Positions 5,886-12,766 of a DNA stretch of 20,102 bases are shown here, one piece after another (position 1 is the stretch's first letter; each line of letters starts with the position of its first letter). The notes under the pieces are model-generated. The model did no database searches and was not told where the DNA came from. It saw only the letters and a list, made by a program, of their open reading frames with translations. This DNA comes from a virus, in the IMG/VR virus record IMGVR_UViG_3300033993_002024, positions 1 through 20,102 of that record. One strand, 5' to 3'. The position numbers and the translations under genes were made by a program.

Positions 5886-6106
5886 AAAATGAAAAAGTGA
5901 AATTAATCATAAAGAACATTGAACTTCTTCTTGAGCAACTAAAACTAGAGGCAATTGATGAAGAAGTTGCTCCTGTTAAAAGTAAAAATGTTATTGATAT
6001 CAGGGATCTTATAACCAAGGATGATTATGAGGATCCGGAGTATTATGAAGAGCCAGAGTTTAATTTACCTAATGTATCTGTAAGATGGAGGAATGAGGAT
6101 GTATGA
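5882..6106 (+). CDS. Small acidic hypothetical protein, 74 aa
   Basis: Starts in an ATGA overlap with speD. An amphipathic N-terminal helix (residues 4-26) is followed by a strongly acidic, Tyr-rich stretch (DDYEDPEYYEEPEF). No domain recognised. Because it is directly coupled to speD it could modulate that enzyme, but nothing in the sequence shows this. The stop overlaps the next gene by 8 nt. Confidence 0.65.
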   Translation: MKNEKVKLIIKNIELLLEQLKLEAIDEEVAPVKSKNVIDIRDLITKDDYEDPEYYEEPEFNLPNVSVRWRNEDV

Positions 6107-6260
6107 TTTAGACGAATTTGAAAAGGGCCTAGGTAATTTTTCGGATCGTGTAGAAGTCATTGTCGGTTTAGAAATTGGCGATAAAATTTCGTCTGATGAT
6201 GCCTATAAAATGATCAAGGAAGAATACAAAAAACTTAAAAAACTACGTAAAGGAAATTAA
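6099..6260 (+). CDS. Small hypothetical protein, 53 aa
   Basis: ATG 6099 lies 7 nt after a GGAGG (6087-6091) and overlaps the end of the preceding gene by 8 nt. The product has an acidic N-terminus and a Lys-rich amphipathic C-terminal helix (KMIKEEYKKLKKLRK), the part most likely to bind a partner or nucleic acid. It ends 2 nt before thyX. No family recognised. Confidence 0.68.
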   Translation: MYDLDEFEKGLGNFSDRVEVIVGLEIGDKISSDDAYKMIKEEYKKLKKLRKGN

Positions 6261-6262
6261 TT

Positions 6263-6946
6263 ATGAGACCATCAGTGAAATTGATTGCCTGTACTCAAGG
6301 TGCAGGAGAATTAATTGGTAAGTCTGCTCAGGAGGTTATTAGTTATGTTGCCAGGGTGAGTAACCCAAATAATCAATTGAATTTTGATACGGCTGCTGGT
6401 CTTCTTAAATACTGCATTAAGCATCAACATTGGAGTATTTTTGAGACGTCTTATATGACCCTAGAGATTAATACTACCAGGGCGATTGCGGCTCAGATTT
6501 TACGACACAGAAGTTTTTGTTTTCAAGAATTTTCCCAACGGTATGCAGACACCAAACTTCTTTCTGATATCCCAGAACCACCAGATCTAAGAAGGCAAGA
6601 TACTAAGAATCGCCAAAATTCGATTGACGATTTGGGAGATTATTTAAAACTAACTATTCAAGATGAGATCTCTAAATACTTTGAAAGAGGTCAGGCTCTT
6701 TATAATTCTTTATTAGAACGGGGAATCGCCTCAGAATGTGCGAGATTTGTTCTACCACTCGCAACACCAACTAGAATTTATATGACAGGATCATGTAGAT
6801 CATGGATTACTTATATTGCTCTCCGTGAAAAAAATGGAACGCAAAAAGAACATATGGAAATTGCAAAACAATGTAAAGAGGTTTTTGGTCAGCAATTTCC
6901 TGATGTTTATGAGGCCTTAGGTGGAAATGTCGTTTGGGAGATTTAA
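6263..6946 (+). CDS. thyX: Flavin-dependent thymidylate synthase (ThyX)
   Basis: A 227-residue ThyX of normal length. The family signature RHRx7S is present as RHRSFCFQEFSQRY (81-94), with S91 at the position of the essential Ser88 of the Thermotoga enzyme. C-terminal LPLATPTRIYMTGSCRSWITYIALR and the following NGTQKEHMEIA match the dUMP- and FAD-binding half. It converts dUMP to dTMP using methylenetetrahydrofolate, NADPH and FAD in the cytoplasm, supplying thymidylate for phage replication; a glutaredoxin for ribonucleotide reduction is encoded in the same cassette. AAAGGAAATTAATT before the ATG gives a fair ribosome site (AAGGA at 6249-6253). Confidence 0.95.
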   Translation: MRPSVKLIACTQGAGELIGKSAQEVISYVARVSNPNNQLNFDTAAGLLKYCIKHQHWSIFETSYMTLEINTTRAIAAQILRHRSFCFQEFSQRYADTKLLSDIPEPPDLRRQDTKNRQNSIDDLGDYLKLTIQDEISKYFERGQALYNSLLERGIASECARFVLPLATPTRIYMTGSCRSWITYIALREKNGTQKEHMEIAKQCKEVFGQQFPDVYEALGGNVVWEI

Positions 6947-7108
6947 ATGAAATCCTATTGTATAAAAGACCATGAGACTGGTCATGTTTTTAAGATTCTT
7001 TTAACCAAAGAAGAGTTTTTAGAATTTCTGGCTGATAATCCAGAAATGGATGAATGCGTTGATTGTGTCGAATGCGAAGACGCGAGTAGTATCACATTGG
7101 AGGATTGA
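6947..7108 (+). CDS. Small protein related to the following gene, 53 aa
   Basis: Starts directly at the thyX stop (TAA-ATG). The N-terminal part, YCIKDHETGHVFKILLTKEEFLEFLADNPEMD, has the same layout as the next gene (Y-x-x-x-x-x-TG ... EF/V-F ... NP). The C-terminus holds three close Cys (CVDCVEC) and is acidic. It looks like a shortened paralogue of a small phage family with a FmdB-like N-terminal half. Three Cys plus C5 might bind a metal, but the set is not a standard zinc ribbon. Function unknown. Confidence 0.65.
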   Translation: MKSYCIKDHETGHVFKILLTKEEFLEFLADNPEMDECVDCVECEDASSITLED

Positions 7109-7110
7109 TG

Positions 7111-7359
7111 ATGCCCTTATATCCAGTAATTAACAAAAACACAGGTGAGACAAAAGAACTTAGCATGACTATTGCGGAGTGGGAGGTTTTTAAGGAAGAA
7201 AACCCCGATTGGTCACGTCACTGGGAAATGGGATGTGCAAGTTTGGGTGAAGTTGGAGAGTGGAAAGATGTCCTGAATAAAAAACATCCATCATTTAAGG
7301 AGGTTTTAAAAAAAGTCAAAAAATCTGGCGGCATGAATGCTAAAATGGACACACTATGA
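7111..7359 (+). CDS. Conserved small phage protein, 82 aa
   Basis: Starts at TTG 7105, ATG 7108 and ATG 7111 are possible; ATG 7111 has GGAGG (7099-7103) 7 nt upstream and yields the family-like N-terminus MPLYPVINKNTGE, so it is chosen. The frame then shows a helix ending in EENPDW, and a C-terminal HPSFKEVLKKVKKSGG...NAKMDTL, a pattern I recall in many cyano- and pelagiphage proteins (MPTY ... NPH ... FRDVLKE.KK ... N.NTF), of unknown function. Overlaps phoH by 4 nt. Confidence 0.78.
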   Translation: MPLYPVINKNTGETKELSMTIAEWEVFKEENPDWSRHWEMGCASLGEVGEWKDVLNKKHPSFKEVLKKVKKSGGMNAKMDTL

Positions 7360-8126
7360 CACGATCAAGAGCAACTCGTAAATCCAGGCAACAAGCAAAC
7401 ATCCCACTAAACAAGAAAAAAACTCAATCACCACTAATAACTCTTGAACATTTAGTCGAACTCCAACCATTAACTAAAAATCAAGAAAAACTTTTTTATG
7501 CCTATGATGATGGTAAAAACATCGTGGCTCATGGATATCCGGGAACCGGTAAGAGCCTTTCGCTACTTTACAAGGCCCTAGAAGAAGTGCTGGATCCATC
7601 GACTCCTTATAAAAAGGTAATTGTCGTCAGATCCACCGTTGCAACCCGCGATATTGGATTTCTTCCTGGATCAATTTCCGAAAAGATTGCGGAATTTGAA
7701 GTACCTTATAAGTATATGATCAAAAATCTTTTTGATTTTAATTCTGACGAAAAGTATGAGATGCTTTATGGGAACCTAAAGGCCCAGAAGAGTTTTTATT
7801 TTATGCCGACGAGTTTTATTCGTGGGATGACAATTGACGAGGCCGTTATAATTGTTGATGAATTTCAGAATTGTAATAATCATGAATTAACTTCGTTAAT
7901 TACGCGAGTGGGGCAAAACACTAAAATTCATTTTAGTGGGGATATTTTTCAAACTGATTTAACTAAAAAAAGTGATATTGAAGGAATTCTAGTCTTTATG
8001 AATATTTTGAATAATATGAATTCTTTTGAGCGAATCGACTTCAATATTGAAGATATTATTCGATCAGAATTATTAAAAGAGTTTATAATAGCTAAAGACA
8101 AAATGGGTTTATTTCTTAAAGACTAA
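7356..8126 (+). CDS. phoH: PhoH-like P-loop ATPase
   Basis: A 256-residue PhoH family protein. Walker A is GYPGTGKS (60-67), followed by VVRSTVATRDIGFLPGS (90-106), Walker B VIIVDEFQN (164-172) and the sensor-like SGDIFQTD (194-201). PhoH belongs to the superfamily 1 helicase-like ATPases; it is very common in marine phages and is linked to the phosphate-starvation regulon in bacteria, but its action in phage infection is not known. A Lys/Arg-rich N-terminal 25 residues may bind RNA or DNA. It is the last gene of the cassette; its stop codon lies in a CTAAATA motif (8123-8129) and a terminator follows 40 nt later. Confidence 0.93.
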   Translation: MTRSRATRKSRQQANIPLNKKKTQSPLITLEHLVELQPLTKNQEKLFYAYDDGKNIVAHGYPGTGKSLSLLYKALEEVLDPSTPYKKVIVVRSTVATRDIGFLPGSISEKIAEFEVPYKYMIKNLFDFNSDEKYEMLYGNLKAQKSFYFMPTSFIRGMTIDEAVIIVDEFQNCNNHELTSLITRVGQNTKIHFSGDIFQTDLTKKSDIEGILVFMNILNNMNSFERIDFNIEDIIRSELLKEFIIAKDKMGLFLKD

Positions 8127-8166
8127 ATAGTAAGTCTGTTAAGATGGCACTCTCTGCGGACAAAGG

Positions 8167-8194
8167 GGACACTTCTTTATGGAGTGTCCTTTTT
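8167..8194 (+). terminator. Rho-independent terminator after phoH
   Basis: GGACACTTC (8167-8175) pairs with GGAGTGTCC (8181-8189), nine pairs with one G-T wobble and a TTTAT loop, followed by TTTTT. It closes the long cassette that ends in phoH. Confidence 0.88.
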
Positions 8195-8211
8195 ATGAAA
8201 AAATTATTTTA

Positions 8212-8218
8212 CTAAATA
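8212..8218 (+). promoter_or_regulatory. Late-promoter-like CTAAATA
   Basis: The motif lies 25 nt before the endonuclease ATG at 8244 and directly after the phoH terminator, where a new transcript would start. It is the same heptamer found at other cluster boundaries in the window. Confidence 0.5.
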
Positions 8219-8243
8219 ATAATGCCATCTTAATAGAATATCA

Positions 8244-9385
8244 ATGACTAAGCAAAGTCCACGTATTTACGTATATAAAATTATCTTTTTAGAGATTCCA
8301 CATTATTATTTTGGATCTCACAAAGAAAAATATTTTAATGAATTTTACCTAGGTTCTCCAGTAACTAATAAGGACGTTTGGGTTTTTTATACTCCTATAA
8401 AAGAAATAATTAAGGAATTTCCATTTACAGATGAGGGGTACATTGAGGCTAGAAATTATGAAGATAGTTTAATTGAACCCGTTTATAAAACGGACCCATT
8501 TTGTTTAAATGAGGCATGTAAAGGTAGAATGACTATAAATTCCTGCAGAAGAGGAGGACAAAAAACAGGAAAATACCATTATGAAAACGGTACAGGCATA
8601 TTTTCTTTAACCACAGAAGAAAAACGTGAAGTCAGTAGAAAAAATGGACAAACTCATTATGAAAATGGTACAGGTATATTTTCTATAACCCCAGAAGAAA
8701 AACGTGAAATTAGTCGAAGAGTTGGACAAACTCATTATGAAATGGGACTAGTATTTTTTCTTTAACTGATGAAGAAAGGCGAGAAAATTGTAGAAAAGGG
8801 GGACAAACAAATAAAGAAAATGGAACTGGTATTTGTGGAATGTCAAAAGAACAGCTACAGGAAAATGGAAGAAATTCCGCAAGGAAATGTAAAGAAAGAG
8901 GAACTGGAATTTTTGGAATGACCCCAGAAGAAAAACGTGAACGTAGCAGCAAAGTAGGACAAAAACACAAAGAAAATGGAACTGGAATTTTTGGAATGAC
9001 CCCGGAAGAAAAGAGAGAGGCTAGTAAAAAAGGAGCACAAACAAATAAAGAAAATGGAACTGGATTATATGGAATTTCACCAGAACAAAGAAAAGAACAT
9101 GGTAGAAAAAATGGGCAAAAATCCCATGAGAATAAAACTGGACTTTTTGCTATGGCCCCGGAGGAAAAAACACAGGCGGGAAAAAGAGGAGCCCAAACCC
9201 AGATGGAGAAGGGTATTGGAATTTTTGGGAGAACTAAAGAAGAACAAAGAAAAAATGCTGCTAATGGATTACACGCTCAAAGGTGGCAATGCACCGTTAC
9301 TGGTTATGTTACTACGTCGGGTCCACTTACAGGATACCAAAAAGCCAGAGGCATCGACACCTCTAACCGCATAAGAATTCAATAG
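8244..9385 (+). pseudogene. GIY-YIG-like homing endonuclease with nine repeats, frameshifted
   Basis: The N-terminal domain (SPRIYVYKI ... HYYFGSHK ... FYLGSP) has the layout of a GIY-YIG nuclease, with Y-V-Y and Y-F-G-S as the degenerate motif; E in NYEDSLI could be the catalytic acid. LNEACKG leads into nine 26-residue repeats of the type ENGTGIFGMTPEEKRE, then a WQCTVTGYVTTSG ... YQKARGIDTSNRIR C-terminal domain. One A is missing in repeat 3 (AAA at 8740-8742 instead of AAAA), so the first frame stops at 8763-8765; the rest is in the -1 frame (from about 8766, with an internal ATG at 8840). Restored length is 380 residues. The intact paralogue at 12799 has the same N- and C-terminal domains with one repeat. 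It may be a decaying gene, a sequencing error, or translated in two parts. Confidence 0.82.
8577..9277 (+). repeat. Nine tandem 78-bp coding repeats
   Basis: Units start at 8577, 8655, 8733, 8810, 8888, 8966, 9044, 9122 and 9200. Unit 3 is 77 bp because of the deleted base. Each encodes 26 residues with consensus xxENGTGIFGMTPEEKREAxxKxGQT, probably a DNA-contacting helix pair. Units diverge in DNA but units 5 and 6 are nearly identical over GGAATTTTTGGAATGACCCC, suggesting recent expansion. Confidence 0.88.
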
Positions 9386-9403
9386 ACAGTTTTAAAATTG
9401 TCT
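9384..9403. repeat. 20-bp near-perfect palindrome
   Basis: AGACAGTTTTAAAATTGTCT is self-complementary except for one base pair. It overlaps the stop codon of the broken endonuclease gene and lies 19 nt before the sigma-70 promoter -35 box at 9422. It could be a weak terminator or an operator for that promoter; the sequence does not decide between them. Confidence 0.45.
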
Positions 9404-9421
9404 CATAAGCTCTCGGACCAC

Positions 9422-9450
9422 TTGACAGATCCCGATGATCATGCTACAAT
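9422..9450 (+). promoter_or_regulatory. Sigma-70-type (early) promoter
   Basis: TTGACA (9422-9427), a 17-bp spacer, and TACAAT (9445-9450): a perfect -35 box and a one-mismatch -10 box at ideal spacing. It would start RNA near 9457, giving a 15-nt leader with AAGGA before ATG 9472. It is the only strong host-type promoter I see in the window, as expected for early expression of the replication operon by unmodified host polymerase. Confidence 0.85.
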
Positions 9451-9471
9451 ACACCCAGGTTGAAGGATAAA

Positions 9472-10149
9472 ATGACTTTTACACATGTTGGAATAAATTT
9501 ACCCAAATTACAAAGGGAACACATAAATGGGGTTCGCTATTATACAATCAATGAGGAAAACAAAAAACTAGTCTCTATAACTTCTGTTATCAGTAATTAT
9601 AACAAAGAAAAATTCACACTCTGGAGACAAAAAGTAGGAGACGAAGAGGCCGATAGAATAGTAAAAAATTCTACCAGTAGGGGAACTGATACTCATACTC
9701 TTATTGAAAATTACCTCTTAAATAAGGATCTCCCTAAAGTACAACAGGTTATTTCAAATTACTTATTTAATTTTGCCAAACCAGATTTAAATAGGATTAA
9801 TAACATTTATACGCTTGAGGGGGCTCTTTATAGTCTAACTTTAGGCGTGGCCGGGACCGTAGATTGCATTGCAGAATTCGACGGTGAACTTGCGGTTATT
9901 GATTTTAAGACATCAAAAACTCCTAAACCAGTTGCCTGGCTTGAGGGATACTTCACGCAAACAATTTTCTATGCAATGGCCCTGTATGAGATGACAGGAA
10001 TTAAGGTCAAAAAATTAGTTATAATTATGACCTGCGAAAATGGTGAATGTGTTGTTTATGAAGAAAGAGACCTTAAAAAGTACATGAAACTGGTCGTTAA
10101 ATATATCGACAAATTTGTAGAAGACAAGTCAAAAACACTCTCCGATTAA
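9472..10149 (+). CDS. RecB/Cas4-like PD-(D/E)XK exonuclease
   Basis: The frame is open from TTG 9460, but that codon overlaps the predicted transcript start; ATG 9472 with GAAGGA 5 nt upstream is chosen, giving 225 residues. The nuclease motifs are GTDTHTLIENY (71-81, the RecB-type His75), LEGALYS with E116, GTVDCI with D131, IDFKTSK with D144 and K146, and QTIFYAMAL (163-171). This is the ordered set of the RecB/lambda-exonuclease/Cas4 fold, a metal-dependent DNA exonuclease. It probably acts in phage recombination or host DNA breakdown. It heads the operon with gp33, gp59 and gp32. Confidence 0.87.
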   Translation: MTFTHVGINLPKLQREHINGVRYYTINEENKKLVSITSVISNYNKEKFTLWRQKVGDEEADRIVKNSTSRGTDTHTLIENYLLNKDLPKVQQVISNYLFNFAKPDLNRINNIYTLEGALYSLTLGVAGTVDCIAEFDGELAVIDFKTSKTPKPVAWLEGYFTQTIFYAMALYEMTGIKVKKLVIIMTCENGECVVYEERDLKKYMKLVVKYIDKFVEDKSKTLSD

Positions 10150-10156
10150 CAGACTC

Positions 10157-10429
10157 ATGAAATCTTTTAATTACAAAGAAGAACTACAAAAAGAACTAGA
10201 AAAGAAGTTCCACTCGCCAGAAAAGTTTTCACAAGAAATCGAGAACCTCATCATAAAAAACCCAGAATATAATTACATCACGGCAATCATTGAATACTGT
10301 GAGTCCAATGATATTGACGTGGAGCTGGTTCCAAAGCTAATCACCAAGCCACTAAAAGAAAAACTCAAGTGGAACGCAACCGAACTCAACTTTTTAAAGA
10401 AAACCTCCCTAGGTAAACTTCCTATCTAA
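10157..10429 (+). CDS. 33: Late promoter transcription accessory protein gp33
   Basis: A 90-residue protein whose centre and end, YITAIIEYCESNDIDVELVPKLITKPLKEKLKWNATELNFLKKTSLGKLP, match the pattern of gp33-type proteins of T4-like phages (a single CE-DIE helix pair followed by PLKEKI and LNxLP). In T4, gp33 bridges RNA polymerase and the sliding clamp and is needed for transcription from late promoters together with gp55. Shorter than T4 gp33 (112), as in cyanophages. Seven bases separate it from the exonuclease; it overlaps gp59 by one base. The TATAAATA motifs in the window are its expected targets. Confidence 0.8.
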   Translation: MKSFNYKEELQKELEKKFHSPEKFSQEIENLIIKNPEYNYITAIIEYCESNDIDVELVPKLITKPLKEKLKWNATELNFLKKTSLGKLPI

Positions 10430-11010
10430 TGTCCCCTTTTGAAGTTTATGAAATGTATCTGGCCATAAAGATGCATTTCACCCAGCCGTCTTATGATTAT
10501 TTCAAGTATTCTGGTAAGGTCAAATCAAACATCGAATCATTTAATAAAAGAAAGGACAGATACTTCTTTGAAAAACTCTCAAGAAAAAAGGCCAGAAAAG
10601 ACGTTTTGGATTATTTTGTTTCAAACTTTATAGAATCTTCTGATCCTTCTAAAATGTGGGTCGGGGAAATGAAGACCTCTGGTGAGGATAATTACCTAAA
10701 ATGGAAAGGGCGGGTTCATTCTTTTACTTATTTGTTTGAGTCTGATTTAAACACTTTAACGGAGGATTGTCATCTTTATGAGGCTATTGTTTCAAAATCA
10801 GGCCATCCAAAAATCATAAAGTCCTATCTGGCAGGGAGGATCTGTTTAGAATCAATTGTTGTTATGGATGACCTGACGAAGTTTATGAGTAAGTTATCTG
10901 GGTCTTATGATCCTGTTTTAGATGTTATTCGGGCCAGGGTTAGTAAGTACAGGCCATTTTTTGTTTACGATAAGGATTCTGCTGTTCGTGTGATTAGGAG
11001 TAAAATGTGA
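10429..11010 (+). CDS. 59: gp59, loader of the gp41 helicase
   Basis: A 193-residue homologue of T4 gp59 (217). N-terminal VYEMYLAIKMHF, YDYFKYSGKV (22-31) and the basic helix KRKDRYFFEKLSRK (40-53) align with the T4 sequence YKLYLMIKQHM ... YDVIKYNWCMRV ... KRRDKYFFQKLSEK. T4 gp59 binds forked DNA and gp32 and loads the gp41 replicative helicase; gp32 is encoded three genes downstream in the same operon. It begins in a TAATG overlap with gp33 and ends in a TGATG overlap with the repeat protein. Confidence 0.9.
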   Translation: MSPFEVYEMYLAIKMHFTQPSYDYFKYSGKVKSNIESFNKRKDRYFFEKLSRKKARKDVLDYFVSNFIESSDPSKMWVGEMKTSGEDNYLKWKGRVHSFTYLFESDLNTLTEDCHLYEAIVSKSGHPKIIKSYLAGRICLESIVVMDDLTKFMSKLSGSYDPVLDVIRARVSKYRPFFVYDKDSAVRVIRSKM

Positions 11011-11345
11011 TGGAGTATGGAACGAAAGCGAAATTAGCAGAGCGTGCTGATACTCCTATTGAAGTTTTAGAGAAATTAGCGGCTGATGAAGAGTGGATGG
11101 TTCGCGGTCGGGTTGCATCAAACCCAAGTACACCACAAAAATCTTTAGAACTCCTGGCAACTGATAAAAATCCTGATGTTCGCGGTCGGCTTGCATCAAA
11201 CCCAAGTACGCCGCTAAAAACATTAGAACTCCTGGCGACCGATGAAAATTCTTGGGTTCGCTACTGGACTGCACAAAACCCGAACAGAAACGAACTAATC
11301 GAACGACTGGTTCTTATGACTAATTATAAACTGGGGGTGGGCTGA
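11010..11345 (+). CDS. Leucine-rich-repeat-variant (LRV) protein, copy 1
   Basis: GTG 11007 or ATG 11010 can start the frame; the ATG in the TGATG overlap with gp59 is chosen, giving 111 residues. It consists of four 26-residue LRV/HEAT-like repeats of the type TPxEVLExLAxDexWxVRxRVAxNPs, each two helices, and a short end NRNELIERLVLMTNYK. Such solenoids usually bind proteins. LRV proteins of nitrogen-fixing bacteria carry an FeS domain; no Cys is present here, so no cluster. It lies between gp59 and gp32 in the replication operon and is followed by a paralogue. Function unknown. Confidence 0.82.
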   Translation: MEYGTKAKLAERADTPIEVLEKLAADEEWMVRGRVASNPSTPQKSLELLATDKNPDVRGRLASNPSTPLKTLELLATDENSWVRYWTAQNPNRNELIERLVLMTNYKLGVG

Positions 11346-11733
11346 TGGATTATGACACAAAACTAGAATTGGCAAGGAGTCATGATACTCCTATCGAGAT
11401 TTTAGAAGAGTTGGCTGTTGATGAAAGTTGGGAGATTCGTGGCGAGGTTGCAACAAACTCAAATACTCTAGCAAAAACTTTAAAACTTCTAGCAACTGAT
11501 AAAAATAATTTGGTTCGCAGAAGGGTCGCAAAAAACCCAAACACCCCAGTGGAAATTCTGCAACAATTAGCGACTGATATATCATGGATCGTTCGCGCCT
11601 GTACTGCAGAAAATCCAAACATACCATTAGAAATTCTTGAACAATTAGCGACTGATAAAGATTCTGATGTTCGCTACTGGGTTGTGCAACATCCAAACCG
11701 AACCGAACTTATCGAACGACTGGTTCTTATGAC
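11298..11733 (+). repeat. 23-bp exact direct repeats in the two LRV genes
   Basis: The 23 bases at 11298-11320 recur exactly at 11711-11733; both encode the same IERLVLMTN end of the LRV genes, and identity continues after one mismatch. The spacing is 413 bp, about one gene copy. The repeats reveal a tandem duplication and could let a copy be gained or lost by recombination. Confidence 0.8.
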
Positions 11734-11755
11734 CAATTATAAGTCGGCTAAATAG
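11345..11755 (+). CDS. Leucine-rich-repeat-variant (LRV) protein, copy 2
   Basis: A 136-residue paralogue of the preceding gene with one more repeat unit: five 26-residue repeats (TPIEILEELAVDESWEIRGEVATNS and so on) and the same end NRTELIERLVLMTNYK. The TGATG overlap with copy 1 indicates coupled translation. One Cys only (in IVRACTAENP), so an FeS cluster is again excluded. The alpha solenoid suggests a protein-binding role, perhaps toward replication proteins given its neighbours gp59 and gp32, or toward a host factor. Its stop codon overlaps a CTAAATA motif (11748-11754). Confidence 0.82.
   Translation: MDYDTKLELARSHDTPIEILEELAVDESWEIRGEVATNSNTLAKTLKLLATDKNNLVRRRVAKNPNTPVEILQQLATDISWIVRACTAENPNIPLEILEQLATDKDSDVRYWVVQHPNRTELIERLVLMTNYKSAK
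11748..11754 (+). promoter_or_regulatory. Late-promoter-like CTAAATA before gp32
   Basis: The motif overlaps the LRV copy 2 stop and lies 76 nt before the gp32 start. T4 gene 32 also has late as well as earlier promoters. If used, the RNA would start near 11760 and include the leader described next. Confidence 0.45.
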
Positions 11756-11830
11756 ACGATTATGGGTTGGTAAACCTGTCAAAAAAGCTTCCGGTTTTAA
11801 TGTTATCTATCGTATCTATCGTATTAAAAA
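11756..11830 (+). promoter_or_regulatory. gp32 leader, possible autoregulatory operator
   Basis: AAACC (11772-11776) can pair with GGTTT (11793-11797), about 55 to 34 nt before the start. The 33 nt after it (11798-11830) are AT-rich, unstructured-looking, and contain two exact copies of TATCTATCG (11804-11812, 11813-11821). No Shine-Dalgarno is visible. In T4, gp32 represses its own mRNA by binding cooperatively to an unstructured leader from a folded element about 40-67 nt upstream; the layout here is similar. This is inference from layout only. Confidence 0.4.
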
Positions 11831-12766
11831 ATGGATTTTAAACAACTTAAAAAGCAGTCTTCCTTAGGTTCTCTGACCGAGAAACTTCTTAAGGAAGCAG
11901 AAAAAATGGGATCCTCCTCTTCTGAGAAGGACAGTCGGATTTTTACGGTGCAGAGAGATTCTTCGGGCCTAGGGTTAGCGATTGTTCGCTTTTTACCTCC
12001 CCCATCTGGAGAAGATTCAGCATTTGTAAGAATTTATAATCACGGATTTCAGGTTAATGGAAAATGGCTTATCGAAAATTGTTTAACAACTTTGGGCGAT
12101 AATTGTCCGATCTGTTCGGAAAATTCAGTTTTATGGAACAGTGGTATTGATGCAAATAAGAAAATTGCTAGTGCTCGTAAGAGAAAATTAAATTTTTATA
12201 GTAACATTCTTGTGGTAAAGAACCCGGCCAATCCAGAGCTAGAAAATAAAGTCATGTTATTTAGATATGGTAAAAAAATCTTTGATAAGATTATGAGTGC
12301 TATGAAACCGGAATTTCCGGATGACCCAATTATTGACGCATTTAACATGTGGGAGGGAGCGGATTTTAAAATCAAGGTAACAACTGTTAAAGAATCAAGT
12401 GGTGGCGCGACATACCCAAATTACGATTCCAGCGTATTTATGAACCCTCGCGCCATCTCAGAAGACGATGAAGAGATAGAAAAAATCTGGAAACAGTGCC
12501 ATTCCCTTCAGGATCTTATTTCCCCGGATAAATTCAAGTCCGAAGAAGAACTCCAGAAGCGCCTGAATTATGTTCTAGGAACTTCTACCCCCACACCTTC
12601 AGCGGTTCAACGGCAGGAGGAAGAGATCGAGGAACAATTCTCGACAACCCGAGATCATAATGTTATGGAAGACCTAGAAAAGTCCTTCAGCCGCTCCAAG
12701 GACCCTCTAGAAGAGGATGAGAATGAAGACGACGTGTTATCTCGTTTTCAAGAACTAGTCGATTAA
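11831..12766 (+). CDS. 32: Single-stranded DNA-binding protein gp32
   Basis: A 311-residue gp32 (T4: 301). A basic N-terminal B-domain-like segment (MDFKQLKKQSSLGSLTEKLLK) is followed by the core with zinc ligands H71, C84, C92 and C95 (YNHGF ... ENC ... GDNCPIC), as in T4 (His64, Cys77, Cys87, Cys90). RKRKLNFYSNILVVKNPANPELE is the conserved DNA-binding fold. The C-terminus from about residue 257 is strongly acidic, the part that contacts other replication proteins in T4. It coats ssDNA in replication, recombination and repair. Last gene of the operon before a terminator; no clear ribosome site, in keeping with leader-based control. Confidence 0.94.
   Translation: MDFKQLKKQSSLGSLTEKLLKEAEKMGSSSSEKDSRIFTVQRDSSGLGLAIVRFLPPPSGEDSAFVRIYNHGFQVNGKWLIENCLTTLGDNCPICSENSVLWNSGIDANKKIASARKRKLNFYSNILVVKNPANPELENKVMLFRYGKKIFDKIMSAMKPEFPDDPIIDAFNMWEGADFKIKVTTVKESSGGATYPNYDSSVFMNPRAISEDDEEIEKIWKQCHSLQDLISPDKFKSEEELQKRLNYVLGTSTPTPSAVQRQEEEIEEQFSTTRDHNVMEDLEKSFSRSKDPLEEDENEDDVLSRFQELVD

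Larger units (their letters stand above)
8139..8233. repeat. 11-bp inverted repeat enclosing terminator and late promoter
   Basis: TTAAGATGGCA (8139-8149) and TGCCATCTTAA (8223-8233) are exact complements, flanking the terminator at 8167-8194 and the CTAAATA motif at 8212. Read-through RNA could close one large stem around the terminator. GGCACTC (8146-8152) can also pair with GAGTGTCC (8182-8189), which would compete with the terminator stem. The downstream arm ends 10 nt before the endonuclease start codon. Confidence 0.65.

Noticed and set aside
8754-8762. A six-T run near the break of the endonuclease gene as a programmed -1 frameshift
   Set aside because: In frame it reads GTA TTT TTT CTT, so the heptamer is A TTT TTT, not a proper X XXY YYZ slippery site, and a missing A in the repeat explains the break better.
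8577-9277. Regular 78-bp repeats resembling a repeat array such as CRISPR
   Set aside because: The repeats are contiguous coding units with no spacers and keep a 26-residue reading frame; they belong to a protein.
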